64,000 nt of DNA from Geomicrobium halophilum (GTDB lineage Bacteria; Bacillota; Bacilli; Bacillales; Marinococcaceae), in NCBI RefSeq assembly GCF_014207655.1, contig NZ_JACHHJ010000004.1, positions 338,791-402,790 of the forward strand, given 5' to 3'. Of the stretch, positions 53,639-63,780 are shown piece by piece; the stretch's first letter is position 1; each line of letters starts with the position of its first letter. A model generated the notes under the pieces. The model was given only the letters and a program-made list of their open reading frames with translations. It did no database searches and was not told the DNA's origin. A program made the translations under genes and the position numbers.

Positions 53639-54329
53639 GATACCCTTGCGCCTTCCGCCAATTTTTCTCCGCTTCTGCCAGTTGTAAGTAACGAGGGGAA
53701 AAGGCGTGAATATTCGCTACAGGTTCGATTTTTTCTGCTAATCGAAGAATCTCACCAGGCTTCACTCTGCGATCGACAGGATCGGCAAACGTAGCTGTGG
53801 ATCCTAATACCTGTTGAATGTTTTCACGATGAAAATCAATATCTAAACTCAAAAAATGAACGGACGTGGATGCCTCTGCTAACACCGCTAACAAATCATC
53901 CATAAGCCAAAGCTTCTCCTTATATACCGTATGCAATTCGCCCTCATTGGACTCATAAACAGCCGCATACACTTGACCCCGCCTTGCATCAATAAAAGGA
54001 CAAATAAAACCGTTGGCAAATCGGCGGTTACAAGCGAGGGCTTCCAACGTGGATATATCATAAAGCGGCAAATCTAGGGTGCTCGCCATCGTTTTAGCGG
54101 TTGCTACACCGATACGTACCCCTGTATAAGAGCCAGGACCACTCGTGACAGCAATTCCCTTTAATTCAGAGGGATCACTGTTGATGCTCTTCATCACATG
54201 ATCGATACCCGGCAACAAACGTAAGGAGTGGTTTTTCTTTTCATAAGTCGTCCACTCCGCTTTCACCGCGTCCATATTCCCCAATGCTACTCCCATTACG
54301 TACGTCGACGTATCCATTGCTAAAATCAT
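53631..54329 (-). CDS. tsaB: tRNA t6A biosynthesis protein TsaB
   Basis: A 232-residue protein: MDTSTYVMGVAL (degenerate ATPase loop), SGPGSYTGVRIGVATAKTMA (family signature), and PFIDARRGQVYAAVY. It activates TsaD by forming a heterodimer. Start overlaps the tsaE stop (ATGA). Confidence 0.95.
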   Translation of the reverse strand: MILAMDTSTYVMGVALGNMDAVKAEWTTYEKKNHSLRLLPGIDHVMKSINSDPSELKGIAVTSGPGSYTGVRIGVATAKTMASTLDLPLYDISTLEALACNRRFANGFICPFIDARRGQVYAAVYESNEGELHTVYKEKLWLMDDLLAVLAEASTSVHFLSLDIDFHRENIQQVLGSTATFADPVDRRVKPGEILRLAEKIEPVANIHAFSPRYLQLAEAEKNWRKAQGYHE

Positions 54330-54787
54330 CGTTTTGTTAACTCCTTGAAAACAGGCTCATAGCGATCGTGATTCGAATACACATCCAGTTTCCGAACGTG
54401 ATCATCTACATGCTTCAAGGTAATGTCGATCCGGTTCTTAGGGAGTTGTGTACGCAAAATGCTCGCCCATTCCACAACCGTAACGCCCTCACCTTCCATA
54501 TATTCCAAGAGCCCGAGATCCTCTTCTCCATCTTCATCAAGACGATAGGCATCTATATGATAAAAAGGGAGCCGACCATTGTACACTTTCAAAATCGTAA
54601 ACGTCGGGCTATTCACCATAGCTTGGACACCCAGTCCCTTGGCAAGGCCTTTACTAAAATGAGTTTTTCCTGCACCAAGATCGCCGTCAAGGGCAAAAAG
54701 ATCCCCTGCTTCTGCCATATGACCCAGACGTTCTCCAATCATCAGTGTATCCTCTGTTGAACGGCTCCATAACTGAAATTGAGTCAT
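54326..54787 (-). CDS. tsaE: tRNA t6A biosynthesis ATPase TsaE
   Basis: A 153-residue P-loop ATPase: Walker A GDLGAGKTHFSKGLA, PTFTILKVYNG, HIDAYRLDEDGEEDLGL and VVEWA. It drives the TsaBD cycle. Overlaps tsaB by 4 bp. Confidence 0.95.
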   Translation of the reverse strand: MTQFQLWSRSTEDTLMIGERLGHMAEAGDLFALDGDLGAGKTHFSKGLAKGLGVQAMVNSPTFTILKVYNGRLPFYHIDAYRLDEDGEEDLGLLEYMEGEGVTVVEWASILRTQLPKNRIDITLKHVDDHVRKLDVYSNHDRYEPVFKELTKR

Positions 54788-54796
54788 TTTCTCACC

Positions 54797-55777
54797 TCAT
54801 TGATGACGGTAACCCGCTCGCTTGAGCGGCATCCATTCGTTGTTTTTTTGAATGAGAACTTCTGAACCTCTCCCTGCGACGGTTCCAATGGCTGAGAGTG
54901 TGATCCCATTTTCGTATGCGTTTAATTGTATCGCGGACCAATGTTCCCGTGCAACGGTTCCTACAAGCTGGAAATCTTCGCCGCCATTCAAGGCATATTC
55001 CAGTGCCCCAGATTTGCCAAAAATATTGATAGCTTCCTTACTAACGGGGATTTTGTCCTCTTCCAGACAAATACGAGCCCGACTCGCTTCAGCTAATTCC
55101 CAAATTTCTGCGGATAAACCATCACTGATGTCATTTAGTGCGATGCGAACGCCGCTTTTCATGAGCATACGCCCTAATTCCACTTGGGGACAGGGACGTT
55201 GATGAGCAAAGACAAGTTCCTCTTCATCGGCGCTTCGCTTACCCTCCAGCCCTTTAGAGAAAAGAATGTCGAGCCCTGCGCTTGATTTTCCCAGCGCCCC
55301 TGACACGAAGACGACATCGCCTTCTTGGGACGTGCTTCTTAAAAGGGCATGATCTTTTTCGATTTCACCTAGAACGGTAACAGAGATCGTAAGCGGCCCC
55401 TTTGATGTTACGCTATCCCCGCCAATTAAGGTTACTTGATAGCGGTCGGCCAGTTCATTCATCCCACGATAAATCTCGATAATTTCTGCCTCATCCCAAT
55501 CTGCAGGGATGGCAAGCGAAACGAGATAATAGCGGGGGATGCCGCCCATCGCAGCAATATCACTGAGATTAACAGCTAATGCTTTATAGCCAATATCTGT
55601 CAATTTCAAAGTTGAGCGTTTAAAATGAACATCCTCACAAAGCGTATCTACACAACTAATGAGGCGGTTATTTTCAAATCCGGAAACCACCGCAGCATCG
55701 TCACCTATTCCCACTTCCACATCTTCGCCGTCTTTGGTTAAATGATCGATTTTTCGAATAAGGTCGAACTCGTCCAT
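54797..55777 (-). CDS. thiL: Thiamine-monophosphate kinase
   Basis: A 326-residue ThiL: GIGDDAAVV near residue 34, SCVDTLCEDVHF, NLSDIAAMGG, GGDSVTSKGP and LNGGEDFQL. It makes thiamine diphosphate. ATG 55777 has AAAGGAGCG upstream; the longer frame is not used. First gene of the thiL-tsaE-tsaB-rimI-tsaD operon. Confidence 0.95.
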   Translation of the reverse strand: MDEFDLIRKIDHLTKDGEDVEVGIGDDAAVVSGFENNRLISCVDTLCEDVHFKRSTLKLTDIGYKALAVNLSDIAAMGGIPRYYLVSLAIPADWDEAEIIEIYRGMNELADRYQVTLIGGDSVTSKGPLTISVTVLGEIEKDHALLRSTSQEGDVVFVSGALGKSSAGLDILFSKGLEGKRSADEEELVFAHQRPCPQVELGRMLMKSGVRIALNDISDGLSAEIWELAEASRARICLEEDKIPVSKEAINIFGKSGALEYALNGGEDFQLVGTVAREHWSAIQLNAYENGITLSAIGTVAGRGSEVLIQKNNEWMPLKRAGYRHQ

Positions 55778-55892
55778 GATTGCGCTCCTTTTAAGCGATT
55801 TAAGCGACGACACCATCTTATATCATTAGTTTACCATAAAAGATAAACTATCCAGCAGATCCCGAGTGATCCGTCCGTTTTATGTATTTGAA

Positions 55893-55921
55893 ACAAAAAA
55901 ATAACAAACACTCCGGTTTGT
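55893..55921 (-). terminator. Terminator of the orphan 5S-tRNA unit
   Basis: ACAAAC (55904-55909) pairs with GTTTGT (55916-55921); on the minus strand a run of seven T follows. It lies 23 bp after the tRNA 3' end. Confidence 0.8.
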
Positions 55922-55943
55922 CTTCTTCTTACCAGTATATATA

Positions 55944-56020
55944 TGGTTGCGGGGGAAGGATTCGAACCTTCGGCCTCCGGGTTATGAGCCCGACGAGCTA
56001 CCTGACTGCTCCACCCCGCG
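55944..56020 (-). tRNA. Initiator tRNA-fMet (CAU)
   Basis: A 77-nt cloverleaf with encoded CCA (55944-55946). The acceptor arm is CGCGGGG/CCCCGCA, giving the C1-A72 mismatch unique to initiator tRNA, and the anticodon stem has three G-C pairs around CTCATAA. It directly follows a 5S gene, not other tRNAs. Confidence 0.97.
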
Positions 56021-56030
56021 ATATGAAAAC

Positions 56031-56146
<116 letters not shown>

Positions 56147-56178
56147 TTATGATGACGCCTTTCAACGTCACAATGAAT

Positions 56179-56207
56179 AATATATCAGAGCTTCTGATTT
56201 TTTGCAA
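56179..56207 (-). promoter_or_regulatory. Promoter of the orphan 5S-tRNA-fMet unit
   Basis: Minus strand TTGCAA (56202-56207), 17 bp, TATATT (56179-56184), ending about 32 bp before the 5S. A short TGACG/CGTCA stem lies between promoter and 5S and may guide processing. Confidence 0.75.
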
Positions 56208-56275
56208 GGGGTATTTTAAATTTTTTTTATCACATGCGATATTTACTGAAGAAATCCGGCGTTACAGGCAGCGCG

Positions 56276-57427
56276 TTATTTTTTCTCCGCTGCCTGTAAT
56301 GCTGCTTGTAGTGTATGAATGATATCCTTTTCCCCTTCTAAGCCAACGGACATACGTACCACCCCGGCGGTTATCCCCAGTTTTTCTTGTAAATACTCTG
56401 GTAAGCTACGATGTGACGTTTTCAGCGGATAAGACACTGTCGTTTCCACCCCTGCTAATGTCGGCACGATTTTAATCCAATCTAAGTGTTTGAAAAAAGT
56501 ATGAACATCATAGCGCTCATCTAGTTCAAAGCTCACCATTGCGCCATTGCCATACGCGGCCAACGTTTTCGGGTAATAAACCCTCACACCCGGTTGCTCT
56601 TCCATAAATGAGGCAATCGCCCTGGCATTCGCACTTTGCTGTTCCATACGTACCGATAGAGTTTTCAATCCGCGTACAGTGAGCCAGGATTCAAATGGAC
56701 TAATGTTCATTCCCAATTGGATCACTTTCTTTTTTGCACGAGCAATCAGCTCTTCATCACCGACGAGCACTCCGGCAGTCACATCACTATGGCCGCCAAT
56801 ATACTTTGTGGCACTATGAATAACAAGATCAGCGCCAAGCTCATAAGGTTTAAGAAAGTACGGCGTTGCGAAAGTGTTATCAATCATGACAGGGAGGTGA
56901 TGCTTACGGGCGATCTCGATCACTGATTCAACTTGTTCAACACGCAAAAGAGGATTGGTCACAGACTCCGTATAAATAAGAGCGACGCGGTCATTGATTT
57001 TGTTTTCTAATTCAGAAAGGTCCCCAAACGAAGCCGTAACGACCTCTACTTGCCATTCCTGAAAAAACTGGTGAAATAAATCGTATGTACCCCCGTAGAC
57101 ATCTTCAGGAATAATCACCGCTTCTCCCGGTTTCACCACCGACAAAACACCGGCCATAATCGCTGACATCCCAGACGAAGATGCGACTCCCGCAGGGGCC
57201 CCCTCTAGTTCGCTCACCTTCCGGGCAAGCTGATCAGAGTTTGGATTTCCATATCGTGAATACATGTATCGTTCATTTTCTGGCTGAAAATATGTTTCCA
57301 AATCATCCAGATTAGAAAATGAAAAAGCCGATGTTTGATAAATCGGCGTCGATTTACTTTCCTCTGCATTATGGTTCGTAGCATCATGGACAACTTTCCA
57401 ATCAAAACTCTTCACACTCTTCACCAC
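56276..57427 (-). CDS. Cys/Met-metabolism PLP-dependent enzyme (cystathionine gamma-synthase/lyase type)
   Basis: A 383-residue fold-type I enzyme: YSRYGNPN near residue 58, SSGMSAI for the PLP phosphate, DNTFATPY for the PLP ring, Lys in IHSATKYIGGHSD, and TLAGVETTVSYP. The family covers cystathionine gamma-synthase, beta- and gamma-lyases and methionine gamma-lyase; residues that separate them cannot be judged safely here. Monocistronic, no SAM riboswitch or T-box seen upstream. Confidence 0.88.
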   Translation of the reverse strand: MVKSVKSFDWKVVHDATNHNAEESKSTPIYQTSAFSFSNLDDLETYFQPENERYMYSRYGNPNSDQLARKVSELEGAPAGVASSSGMSAIMAGVLSVVKPGEAVIIPEDVYGGTYDLFHQFFQEWQVEVVTASFGDLSELENKINDRVALIYTESVTNPLLRVEQVESVIEIARKHHLPVMIDNTFATPYFLKPYELGADLVIHSATKYIGGHSDVTAGVLVGDEELIARAKKKVIQLGMNISPFESWLTVRGLKTLSVRMEQQSANARAIASFMEEQPGVRVYYPKTLAAYGNGAMVSFELDERYDVHTFFKHLDWIKIVPTLAGVETTVSYPLKTSHRSLPEYLQEKLGITAGVVRMSVGLEGEKDIIHTLQAALQAAEKK

Positions 57428-57554
57428 ACTCTAGATTTCATTTCTGTTTATCTTAACATTTTTCAATCCCATATGTGTTAAACAAATCTTGGACGTTTCC
57501 ATATTTCATTCATCTCTTAAAGAGCTGCCCACACAAAGTGAGCAGCTCACGCAT

Positions 57555-57710
57555 TTAGTGCTTAGGACGAAATGTTTTACAATCCGTATCCGCTTGCTCA
57601 GTCGTTCGCTCATCAGCTCTCGATACCACATATATTCGGTCCGCTTCGCAGTAGTTCCCCTCGCCCCAATATTCGCAGTTTTGCACTTCACATAACACAT
57701 CTTGTGCCAT
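57555..57710 (-). CDS. DUF1540 cysteine-rich miniprotein
   Basis: A 51-residue protein starting AQDVLCEVQNCEYWGEGNYC and ending TDCKTFRPK: the four spaced Cys of DUF1540 (C-x4-C-x7-8-C...C), a small metal-binding fold common in spore-formers. GGGAGC lies just before the ATG. Below the usual size cut-off. Function unknown. Confidence 0.88.
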   Translation of the reverse strand: MAQDVLCEVQNCEYWGEGNYCEADRIYVVSRADERTTEQADTDCKTFRPKH

Positions 57711-57783
57711 TAAGCTCCCCCCTCACCCACAGCTTTTACAAATCAGCCGTTAAATCTGCATTGGAAAAGGAGAAAATATCTGT

Positions 57784-58986
57784 TTATTCATATCGCATCG
57801 CTTCAACTGGATCCAGCTTTGCAGCCTTGTTTGCAGGTAACAGTCCGAAAATAATCCCAATCACCATGGAAAAACCGATCCCCAATAAAATGACAGGAAG
57901 CGAAATAAGAAGGGGCCAGCCAGCGATAAGGGCAACCGTATTTGCCAAGCCTGCCCCTAATCCAATGCCAATTAAACCGCCGATGGTTGTTAACGTCATC
58001 GACTCGATGAGAAATTGTGAGACGATATTGCCGCGAGTAGCGCCTAATGACTTCCGTAAGCCGATCTCTTTTGTACGTTCCGTAACGGAAACGAGCATAA
58101 TGTTCATAACCCCGATGCCGCCGACAATAAGGGCAATACCAGCAACACTTCCGATAATCATCGTTGTGATATTCGTGACTTGCGATATTCCTTCTTGAAT
58201 TTCTTCCATATTTAGCACTTCGTATTCTCCCGCCAATGAATGTCCTTCATTTAGTAACTGCGTGGTTTCATCTCCCGCCTCTTGGATGTCATCAGCGGAT
58301 GTTGCCTGTACATTTAACATATCCATATCATCGGTCCCGTAAAGCATGGGCCATACCGTTTGCGGAATGAGGATTTCATCCATTTCTAAATCAAAAATGC
58401 TCTGATTTTCACGTGTAAAAACACCAACGATTTGAAAAGAAGTGTTTTCAATGTCGACAATTTCCCCAATCGGATTTTGAACATCTTCAAAAAATTCCTC
58501 AACAAATCCTTCATTGACCGCAGCAATCCTTCTCCCCATATCAGAATCACGATCATCAAGCAGCCTTCCACTGGTTACTTCCAACTCATGCAGCTCATAA
58601 TATCCTTCATTTAATGCCACTACTTGTGCCATTGCTTCTTCTTCTCTGTATCCAACTTCTGTGGAATTTTGAGCATAGGCTATGACCTGATCAACAGCAG
58701 GGATGGATTCAATGGCGAGGATATCCTCTTCTGTATACTGCGTCTTAGAATAAGGGTCTTCTCCGCTCATCCACTCTTCATCGGAAGGGTTATAATAAAC
58801 TTCAAACGTATCATTCCCGCCTCCGGCAAACTGTGAAGTTAACATCGCTTCACCGCCACGCCCGATAGCCACAACCGTAATGACTGCCCCCACACCGATG
58901 ATGATGCCGAGCATCGTAAGGATTGATCGCATTTTATGGCTCCAAAGGGAACGAAGCGCCATTTTTAGACTGTCGATGAAGGACAT
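57784..58986 (-). CDS. yknZ: ABC transporter permease YknZ (MacB/FtsX type)
   Basis: A 400-residue protein: one N-terminal helix (MLGIIIGVGAVITVVAIG), a ~230-residue extracellular MacB_PCD domain, then three C-terminal helices with TERTKEIGLRKSLGATRG. With YknY, YknX and YknW it forms the exporter that protects B. subtilis from the SdpC toxin. Overlaps yknY by 22 bp. Confidence 0.92.
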   Translation of the reverse strand: MSFIDSLKMALRSLWSHKMRSILTMLGIIIGVGAVITVVAIGRGGEAMLTSQFAGGGNDTFEVYYNPSDEEWMSGEDPYSKTQYTEEDILAIESIPAVDQVIAYAQNSTEVGYREEEAMAQVVALNEGYYELHELEVTSGRLLDDRDSDMGRRIAAVNEGFVEEFFEDVQNPIGEIVDIENTSFQIVGVFTRENQSIFDLEMDEILIPQTVWPMLYGTDDMDMLNVQATSADDIQEAGDETTQLLNEGHSLAGEYEVLNMEEIQEGISQVTNITTMIIGSVAGIALIVGGIGVMNIMLVSVTERTKEIGLRKSLGATRGNIVSQFLIESMTLTTIGGLIGIGLGAGLANTVALIAGWPLLISLPVILLGIGFSMVIGIIFGLLPANKAAKLDPVEAMRYE

Positions 58987-59663
58987 GTTTCCCGCCCCCC
59001 ATCATTCATAATTTCTCCATCACGTAAAGTAACGACGCGCCGAGCATAATCAGCTACTTCAGCTTCATGAGTGACAACGACAATCGTCGCTCCCTCCCGA
59101 TGAAGTGCCTCAAATAATGCCATGACTTGTTCGCCAGAACTTGTATCCAACGCACCTGTAGGCTCGTCCGCCAAAATCAGGGAAGGATCGTTAATGATCG
59201 CTCGTGCAATGGCCACCCGTTGCTTTTGACCCCCAGAAAGCTGGTTAGGAAAATGCTTCATTCTCTCCCCGAGCCCAACCTTCCGTAAGGCTTCTTGAGC
59301 ACGCTCTTTTCGTTCCTGTTTTTTTACCCCGGCATAAATGAGTGGTAACTCTACATTCATCTCAGCTGTTAATTTCGGTAATAATTGAAATTGCTGAAAA
59401 ACAAATCCAATATGTTGATTACGGATGGCCGCAAGAGATGTCTGTGTTTGCTTGAATATGTCCATTCCTTCCAACCTATATGTTCCATATGATGGTTGAT
59501 CCAGACAGCCAAGAATGTTCATAAGCGTCGACTTGCCCGACCCCGACGGCCCCATAATCGCCACAAACTCATGGTTTGCGATCTCTAAATGAATGTTGTC
59601 CAAAACGGTGAGTATCTGATCGCCCATTTCATATTTTTTTTGAATATCATTCAGCTGAATCAT
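58965..59663 (-). CDS. yknY: ABC transporter ATPase YknY (MacB/LolD type)
   Basis: A 232-residue ATPase: GPSGSGKSTLMNILGCLD, LSGGQKQRVAIARA, LILADEPTGALD and VVTHE. Partner of YknZ. Its start overlaps the yknX end. Confidence 0.95.
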   Translation of the reverse strand: MIQLNDIQKKYEMGDQILTVLDNIHLEIANHEFVAIMGPSGSGKSTLMNILGCLDQPSYGTYRLEGMDIFKQTQTSLAAIRNQHIGFVFQQFQLLPKLTAEMNVELPLIYAGVKKQERKERAQEALRKVGLGERMKHFPNQLSGGQKQRVAIARAIINDPSLILADEPTGALDTSSGEQVMALFEALHREGATIVVVTHEAEVADYARRVVTLRDGEIMNDGGRETCPSSTV

Positions 59664-60813
59664 CTTGATCCACTTCCATTCCGGACATTACAGGATTTTC
59701 CTCATCTTGCACAACGATCAAGTCTCCAGGCTCTAGCCCTGCCACAACTTGCACGCCTTGCTCATTTCTGATCCCCGTATCAATTCCTTGTCTAACAATG
59801 ACGCCATCTTCAATAAGATAAACATACTCCGTTTCCGTATTATCTTCGAGATTGGTTTCTGTTTCAATCACTTCAGCAGGAATCACGGTAGCTGCTGTTG
59901 CGGTTTCTACATCAATCAATACGTTTACATGAAAACCGTAAACGAGTTCAGGGGCCTCTTCCTCAAGTTGTACGGTGAATGGGTAAGATGTAACATTTTC
60001 TTCTTCTCCTTCAAGATGATCATCTACTTCAACAGGGGTTGTACCAAGATCCGTAATTGTACCTAACCATTCCTGATCGTTAATCACGTTCGCTTCAACT
60101 GTCACCTCTTGTTCCTCTTCCACATGGACAAGATCATACTCTGACACCGTACCGTTAATATCCCAGCCGTTATCCGCGACGACATGTAATAGGCGTTCAC
60201 CCTCGGCCGCTTCAGACGATTCATTTCGCTCTTGTACTAAACCATTCAAGTCACTGTATACTTCATGGGGATCATTTTCTCGATCTTCATAATACACTAG
60301 CTCTTCTTCTTGCTCACTAATTTCTTGTTCTGTTAACTGCTGTTGAAAAAGAAGATCATCTCGCTCTTGCTCATACTGTTCGATCACTTCATCCGGCTCA
60401 TTGTTATTTTGAGCATTCGCGATACGTGTTTCCGCATTTGAAATTTGCCGATCTTGTTGCTCGACTTCCAGATGCAGGCGATCAATGCTATTTTGAATGG
60501 AAACCACTTGTCTAGCTATTTCCTCATCTTCCTCATAACTCACAAGCAAATCGCCCTCCTCAACACTCTCCCCTTCCTCAACATGAATGTCTTCCACTTC
60601 CCCATATTGAGGTTCTTCATACACTGACTGTTCGTCTCGAGGTTCGACCCTCCCATTCGCAATGATCGATTCATATATATCCACTTCTTCAACTGTAATG
60701 ATTTCCAGTTCTTCCGGTTCAACGGCTTGCTCTTCTGATACGATATATGTATTCGTCCCAATCACCGCAAGGACAATAAGCACTCCGATCAAAATGGCTA
60801 TTCTTTTTTTCAT
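59647..60813 (-). CDS. yknX: Membrane-fusion/adaptor protein YknX (HlyD/RND type)
   Basis: A 388-residue protein: N-terminal anchor helix (residues 5-24), lipoyl-like halves (VYEEPQYGEVEDIHVEEGE), a central coiled coil (~residues 105-170) and the C-terminal beta-barrel. Very acidic compared with the B. subtilis protein. It links YknYZ to the cell-wall side. Confidence 0.9.
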   Translation of the reverse strand: MKKRIAILIGVLIVLAVIGTNTYIVSEEQAVEPEELEIITVEEVDIYESIIANGRVEPRDEQSVYEEPQYGEVEDIHVEEGESVEEGDLLVSYEEDEEIARQVVSIQNSIDRLHLEVEQQDRQISNAETRIANAQNNNEPDEVIEQYEQERDDLLFQQQLTEQEISEQEEELVYYEDRENDPHEVYSDLNGLVQERNESSEAAEGERLLHVVADNGWDINGTVSEYDLVHVEEEQEVTVEANVINDQEWLGTITDLGTTPVEVDDHLEGEEENVTSYPFTVQLEEEAPELVYGFHVNVLIDVETATAATVIPAEVIETETNLEDNTETEYVYLIEDGVIVRQGIDTGIRNEQGVQVVAGLEPGDLIVVQDEENPVMSGMEVDQDDSAE

Positions 60814-60816
60814 ACA

Positions 60817-61482
60817 TTACACTCCTTGAGTCATTCCGAACATTGAGATCCCAGCCATCAGTAACATAACCATGACATATGCAATTGCCGTTACCGTGAC
60901 AATATAACGAGTAGACTTCGCTGTGTTTACTTTTAACGCAAAAACTTGTACGAGAAAACACCATATGAACCATAAAGACACTTGGCTAAAGAACATAACA
61001 AAAAATGAGTGATCCCAGATTTGCTCAGCAATAAACCCTAAACTCGTCATTGAAATCCCTTGTTCAAGATCAAAATAAATTATAAATGGAAGATCGATCA
61101 GCATAACTAACACATAAATAGGCAAAAAATACACAAATATAATAAAAAGATTTTTAAATCCGACATCTTTAAAAAAAATCCAAAAAACGAGCGCCGCTAT
61201 CACGATCCCTATAACGCTAATGCCAGCAACAAAAATGCCGTTTAACACCGAGATAATGTTAGTAAAAACGGCTGCCTCATCAGGGCTCAATCCACCTGCT
61301 TGCAATTCCGCCGACATCTGACCAGATAACAGGTACATGCTTACACCTGTTAGCACACCAATCAATAAAGCACTAACAACCGTTCTCCATATAATGCCTT
61401 TTACCCCTTCAGCCTCACGCAATGAAGAAAAATGCTGCTGAGGATTTAACAACCCTTTCGTATACTTGACATGAAATATCAT
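60817..61482 (-). CDS. yknW: Yip1-domain membrane protein YknW
   Basis: A 221-residue five-helix Yip1-family protein. It is the first gene of the yknW-X-Y-Z order and in B. subtilis is needed for assembly of that complex. yknX starts 3 bp after its stop. Confidence 0.88.
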   Translation of the reverse strand: MIFHVKYTKGLLNPQQHFSSLREAEGVKGIIWRTVVSALLIGVLTGVSMYLLSGQMSAELQAGGLSPDEAAVFTNIISVLNGIFVAGISVIGIVIAALVFWIFFKDVGFKNLFIIFVYFLPIYVLVMLIDLPFIIYFDLEQGISMTSLGFIAEQIWDHSFFVMFFSQVSLWFIWCFLVQVFALKVNTAKSTRYIVTVTAIAYVMVMLLMAGISMFGMTQGV

Positions 61483-61845
61483 TACTGATTCCCCCTATAT
61501 CTATCAAACATACGCAGACCCTATCATCTATTATGCCATATTTCCTAAATGGCACAAGAATAGTCATTTATTTTTTATAATTTTACTTTATTAGAACGTA
61601 TTCAAAAAAGAGAGGACAAAAAAGCCGAGTGGGTCAAGAAGACAGCTTTGAGTACCGTGCTTCCACCACGAAAGCAGTCCCTTCTCATGATGGAATAGTG
61701 GGGTACTTTTCGAGGATATGGTTTTATACGTGGGGAGTACAGCAAGAGGACGAAGAGTTACGGCCGCTATTTTTCACGGACTTTTTGAACATTCCCTGTT
61801 ATGGAATAGTTGAATTCCATGTATGATTTGCCGGCGAAGGTCCTA
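61483..61845. other. Intergenic region without a supported gene
   Basis: Plus-strand frames here are short and lack ribosome binding sites, though 61590-61690 has a Lys/Glu-rich, coding-like stretch that ends in a stop. I see no recognisable family. Confidence 0.5.
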
Positions 61846-61853
61846 AAAAGCGC

Positions 61854-61886
61854 AAAGCTAGCGCTAAACTTCATAGCGCTAGCTTT
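61854..61886 (-). terminator. Terminator of the peptide-binding lipoprotein gene
   Basis: Perfect 12-bp stem AAAGCTAGCGCT (61854-61865) / AGCGCTAGCTTT (61875-61886), followed on the minus strand by GCGCTTTTT. Confidence 0.92.
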
Positions 61887-61909
61887 GTGGATTTCCTCAT
61901 GTTTTATTT

Positions 61910-63547
61910 TTAGTATCCGTCACCTTCCGTCTCTTCAGTTAAATAGACATCTTCAAGGATATATCTTGAGTTCGCCCAACGATCAAAACCTTCAACGTGA
62001 GTGCCTACAGCTTCTATCGTCTCTTGAAAAGCAAGATAAGTCATTGGAGTATCTTCTTCTAAAATCTCGTAAGCCTCATGATATAGCTGCTCACGAGCAT
62101 CTTCATCCGTTTCCTCTCTCGCTTCTTCTAACAATTGATCGAGATCTTCATTTTCATAAAACATCCGGTTACCTGCTTCTCCTTGGCTGTCACTGTGGAA
62201 TAATGACATCAATGTAGCGTCTGCATCCGCTGTGATTGCTGACCAACTGAGAATGTACATATCTTGAGATCCTTCATTTAACGTATCAATGTACGCTCCC
62301 CACTCCATCTGTTGTAATTCGACATTCACTCCAACTTCACCTAACATATCTTGTACAACCTCAGAAATCTGGATACTAACCTCATTGGTATCACTCGTGA
62401 ACATCTCTATTGTGACACCATCTTCATATCCGGCTTCTGCCAACAATTGTTCAGCTTCCTCGGGGTCATAAGGGACAGGTTCTGCATCGGGATGATGTCC
62501 AAAAACTAGATCATTGATCGGGCCATTTGCGGGCTCTCCATATCCTTCATATACACCATCAATGATCATATCATTATCAATCGCCAATGATATTGCCCTT
62601 CTTACATCTGGATCATCCAATGGCTCATTCTCCGTTTGAAAGCCAATATACATCGTTAAAAATGATTCTGTCGTATACAGTTCAGCATTATCCATTTCCT
62701 CAACTCTTGGAGTATTTGCAGGCTCTACCGTCTCAACAGCATCCGTTTCTCCAGTCTCCAACATTGCCAACCGTGTCGCAATTTCGGGAACAACATGGAA
62801 AGTGACACGATCAAGATACGCGTGATCTCCCCAATAATTATCATTCCTTGCAAGCACAATCTCATTGCCCTGATCCCACTCTTCAAACTCAAAAGGACCC
62901 GTTCCGACAGGCTCCACTTCCAAATTAATTTCATCATTTGCATCAGCCTCGATGGCTGCAGGACTAATCATACTTCCCACATTATGAGCTAGATGACCAA
63001 GTAAAGGAGCAAAAGGATCTTCAGTACGAATTTGAACAGTATACTCGTCGATCGCTTCAACCTCAGAGATCGCTTCTAAATAATTCGCTCTCGGCGCTGC
63101 AATGTCTGGATCAAACAACCGTTCCAAATTGACCTCTACAGCCTCAGCGTTAAAAGGCTCACCATCATGAAACTCTACATCTTCACGCAATGAAAATTCC
63201 CAAGTCAATTCATCAATTTGTTCATAATCTTCTGCAAGTAAAGGCTGTAGCTCCATATTCTCATCACGTTCCACTAATGTCTCATAAAGATTGAAAGCGA
63301 CTGACATGGAAGCAATATCCGTATATAGATGTGGGTCAAGTGAAGTTGCATCTTCCCCCCTTGCTAGTCGAAAATCCCCACCTTCCTGTGGTTCTTCATC
63401 CAATTCATCGTCGGCTTCTATGTCTGCATCTGTTTCCACAGACTCTTCGCCATCTCCCTCAGCATCCTCACTGCTATCATCTGCACAAGCAACAAGTAAC
63501 GCCATCATCGATGCAAGAAATAAAAATAAAAAGTACTTGTTTTTCAT
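61910..63547 (-). CDS. Family 5 extracellular solute-binding lipoprotein (peptide/nickel type)
   Basis: A 545-residue lipoprotein: lipobox VAC near residue 21, an Asp/Glu linker of ~45 residues, and the SBP_bac_5 fold (ATSLDPHLYTDIAS, GTGPFEFEEWDQG, DDPDVRRAISLAIDN). Relatives bind oligopeptides, dipeptides or glutathione. No dpp/opp permease genes follow, so it is an orphan or works with a remote transporter. ATG 63547 has GGGGGG upstream. Confidence 0.92.
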   Translation of the reverse strand: MKNKYFLFLFLASMMALLVACADDSSEDAEGDGEESVETDADIEADDELDEEPQEGGDFRLARGEDATSLDPHLYTDIASMSVAFNLYETLVERDENMELQPLLAEDYEQIDELTWEFSLREDVEFHDGEPFNAEAVEVNLERLFDPDIAAPRANYLEAISEVEAIDEYTVQIRTEDPFAPLLGHLAHNVGSMISPAAIEADANDEINLEVEPVGTGPFEFEEWDQGNEIVLARNDNYWGDHAYLDRVTFHVVPEIATRLAMLETGETDAVETVEPANTPRVEEMDNAELYTTESFLTMYIGFQTENEPLDDPDVRRAISLAIDNDMIIDGVYEGYGEPANGPINDLVFGHHPDAEPVPYDPEEAEQLLAEAGYEDGVTIEMFTSDTNEVSIQISEVVQDMLGEVGVNVELQQMEWGAYIDTLNEGSQDMYILSWSAITADADATLMSLFHSDSQGEAGNRMFYENEDLDQLLEEAREETDEDAREQLYHEAYEILEEDTPMTYLAFQETIEAVGTHVEGFDRWANSRYILEDVYLTEETEGDGY

Positions 63548-63740
63548 CAACTTCCCCCCTGTATGTATTGGTTTTTCTTGTCTAAGCTTAAACCCTCCTT
63601 CATGCACCAACCTTTTTAATTTTGGTAATTTTCATAGCAACTACTTAAATTATATAAAGATTCTTCTAATGAAACAAGGGTAATATTAGAAAAACTTGCT
63701 ATCCGTCAAGTTCTTACAAACCTTATTAACGAACAAAAAA

Positions 63741-63770
63741 ACCAACCCAAGATGAGTATCCTGCGTTGGT
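63741..63770 (-). terminator. rRNA operon terminator
   Basis: ACCAAC (63741-63746) pairs with GTTGGT (63765-63770); a run of seven T follows on the minus strand, 11 bp after the 5S. Confidence 0.85.
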
Positions 63771-63780
63771 TGATGGATAA

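Noticed and set aside
57428..57540. SAM riboswitch or T-box upstream of the Cys/Met PLP enzyme gene
   Set aside because: The region is short and has neither the conserved core nor a T-box motif.
61629..61826. 65-codon plus-strand frame upstream of yknW
   Set aside because: No ribosome binding site, no family resemblance, and the reading frame shifts in coding character halfway.
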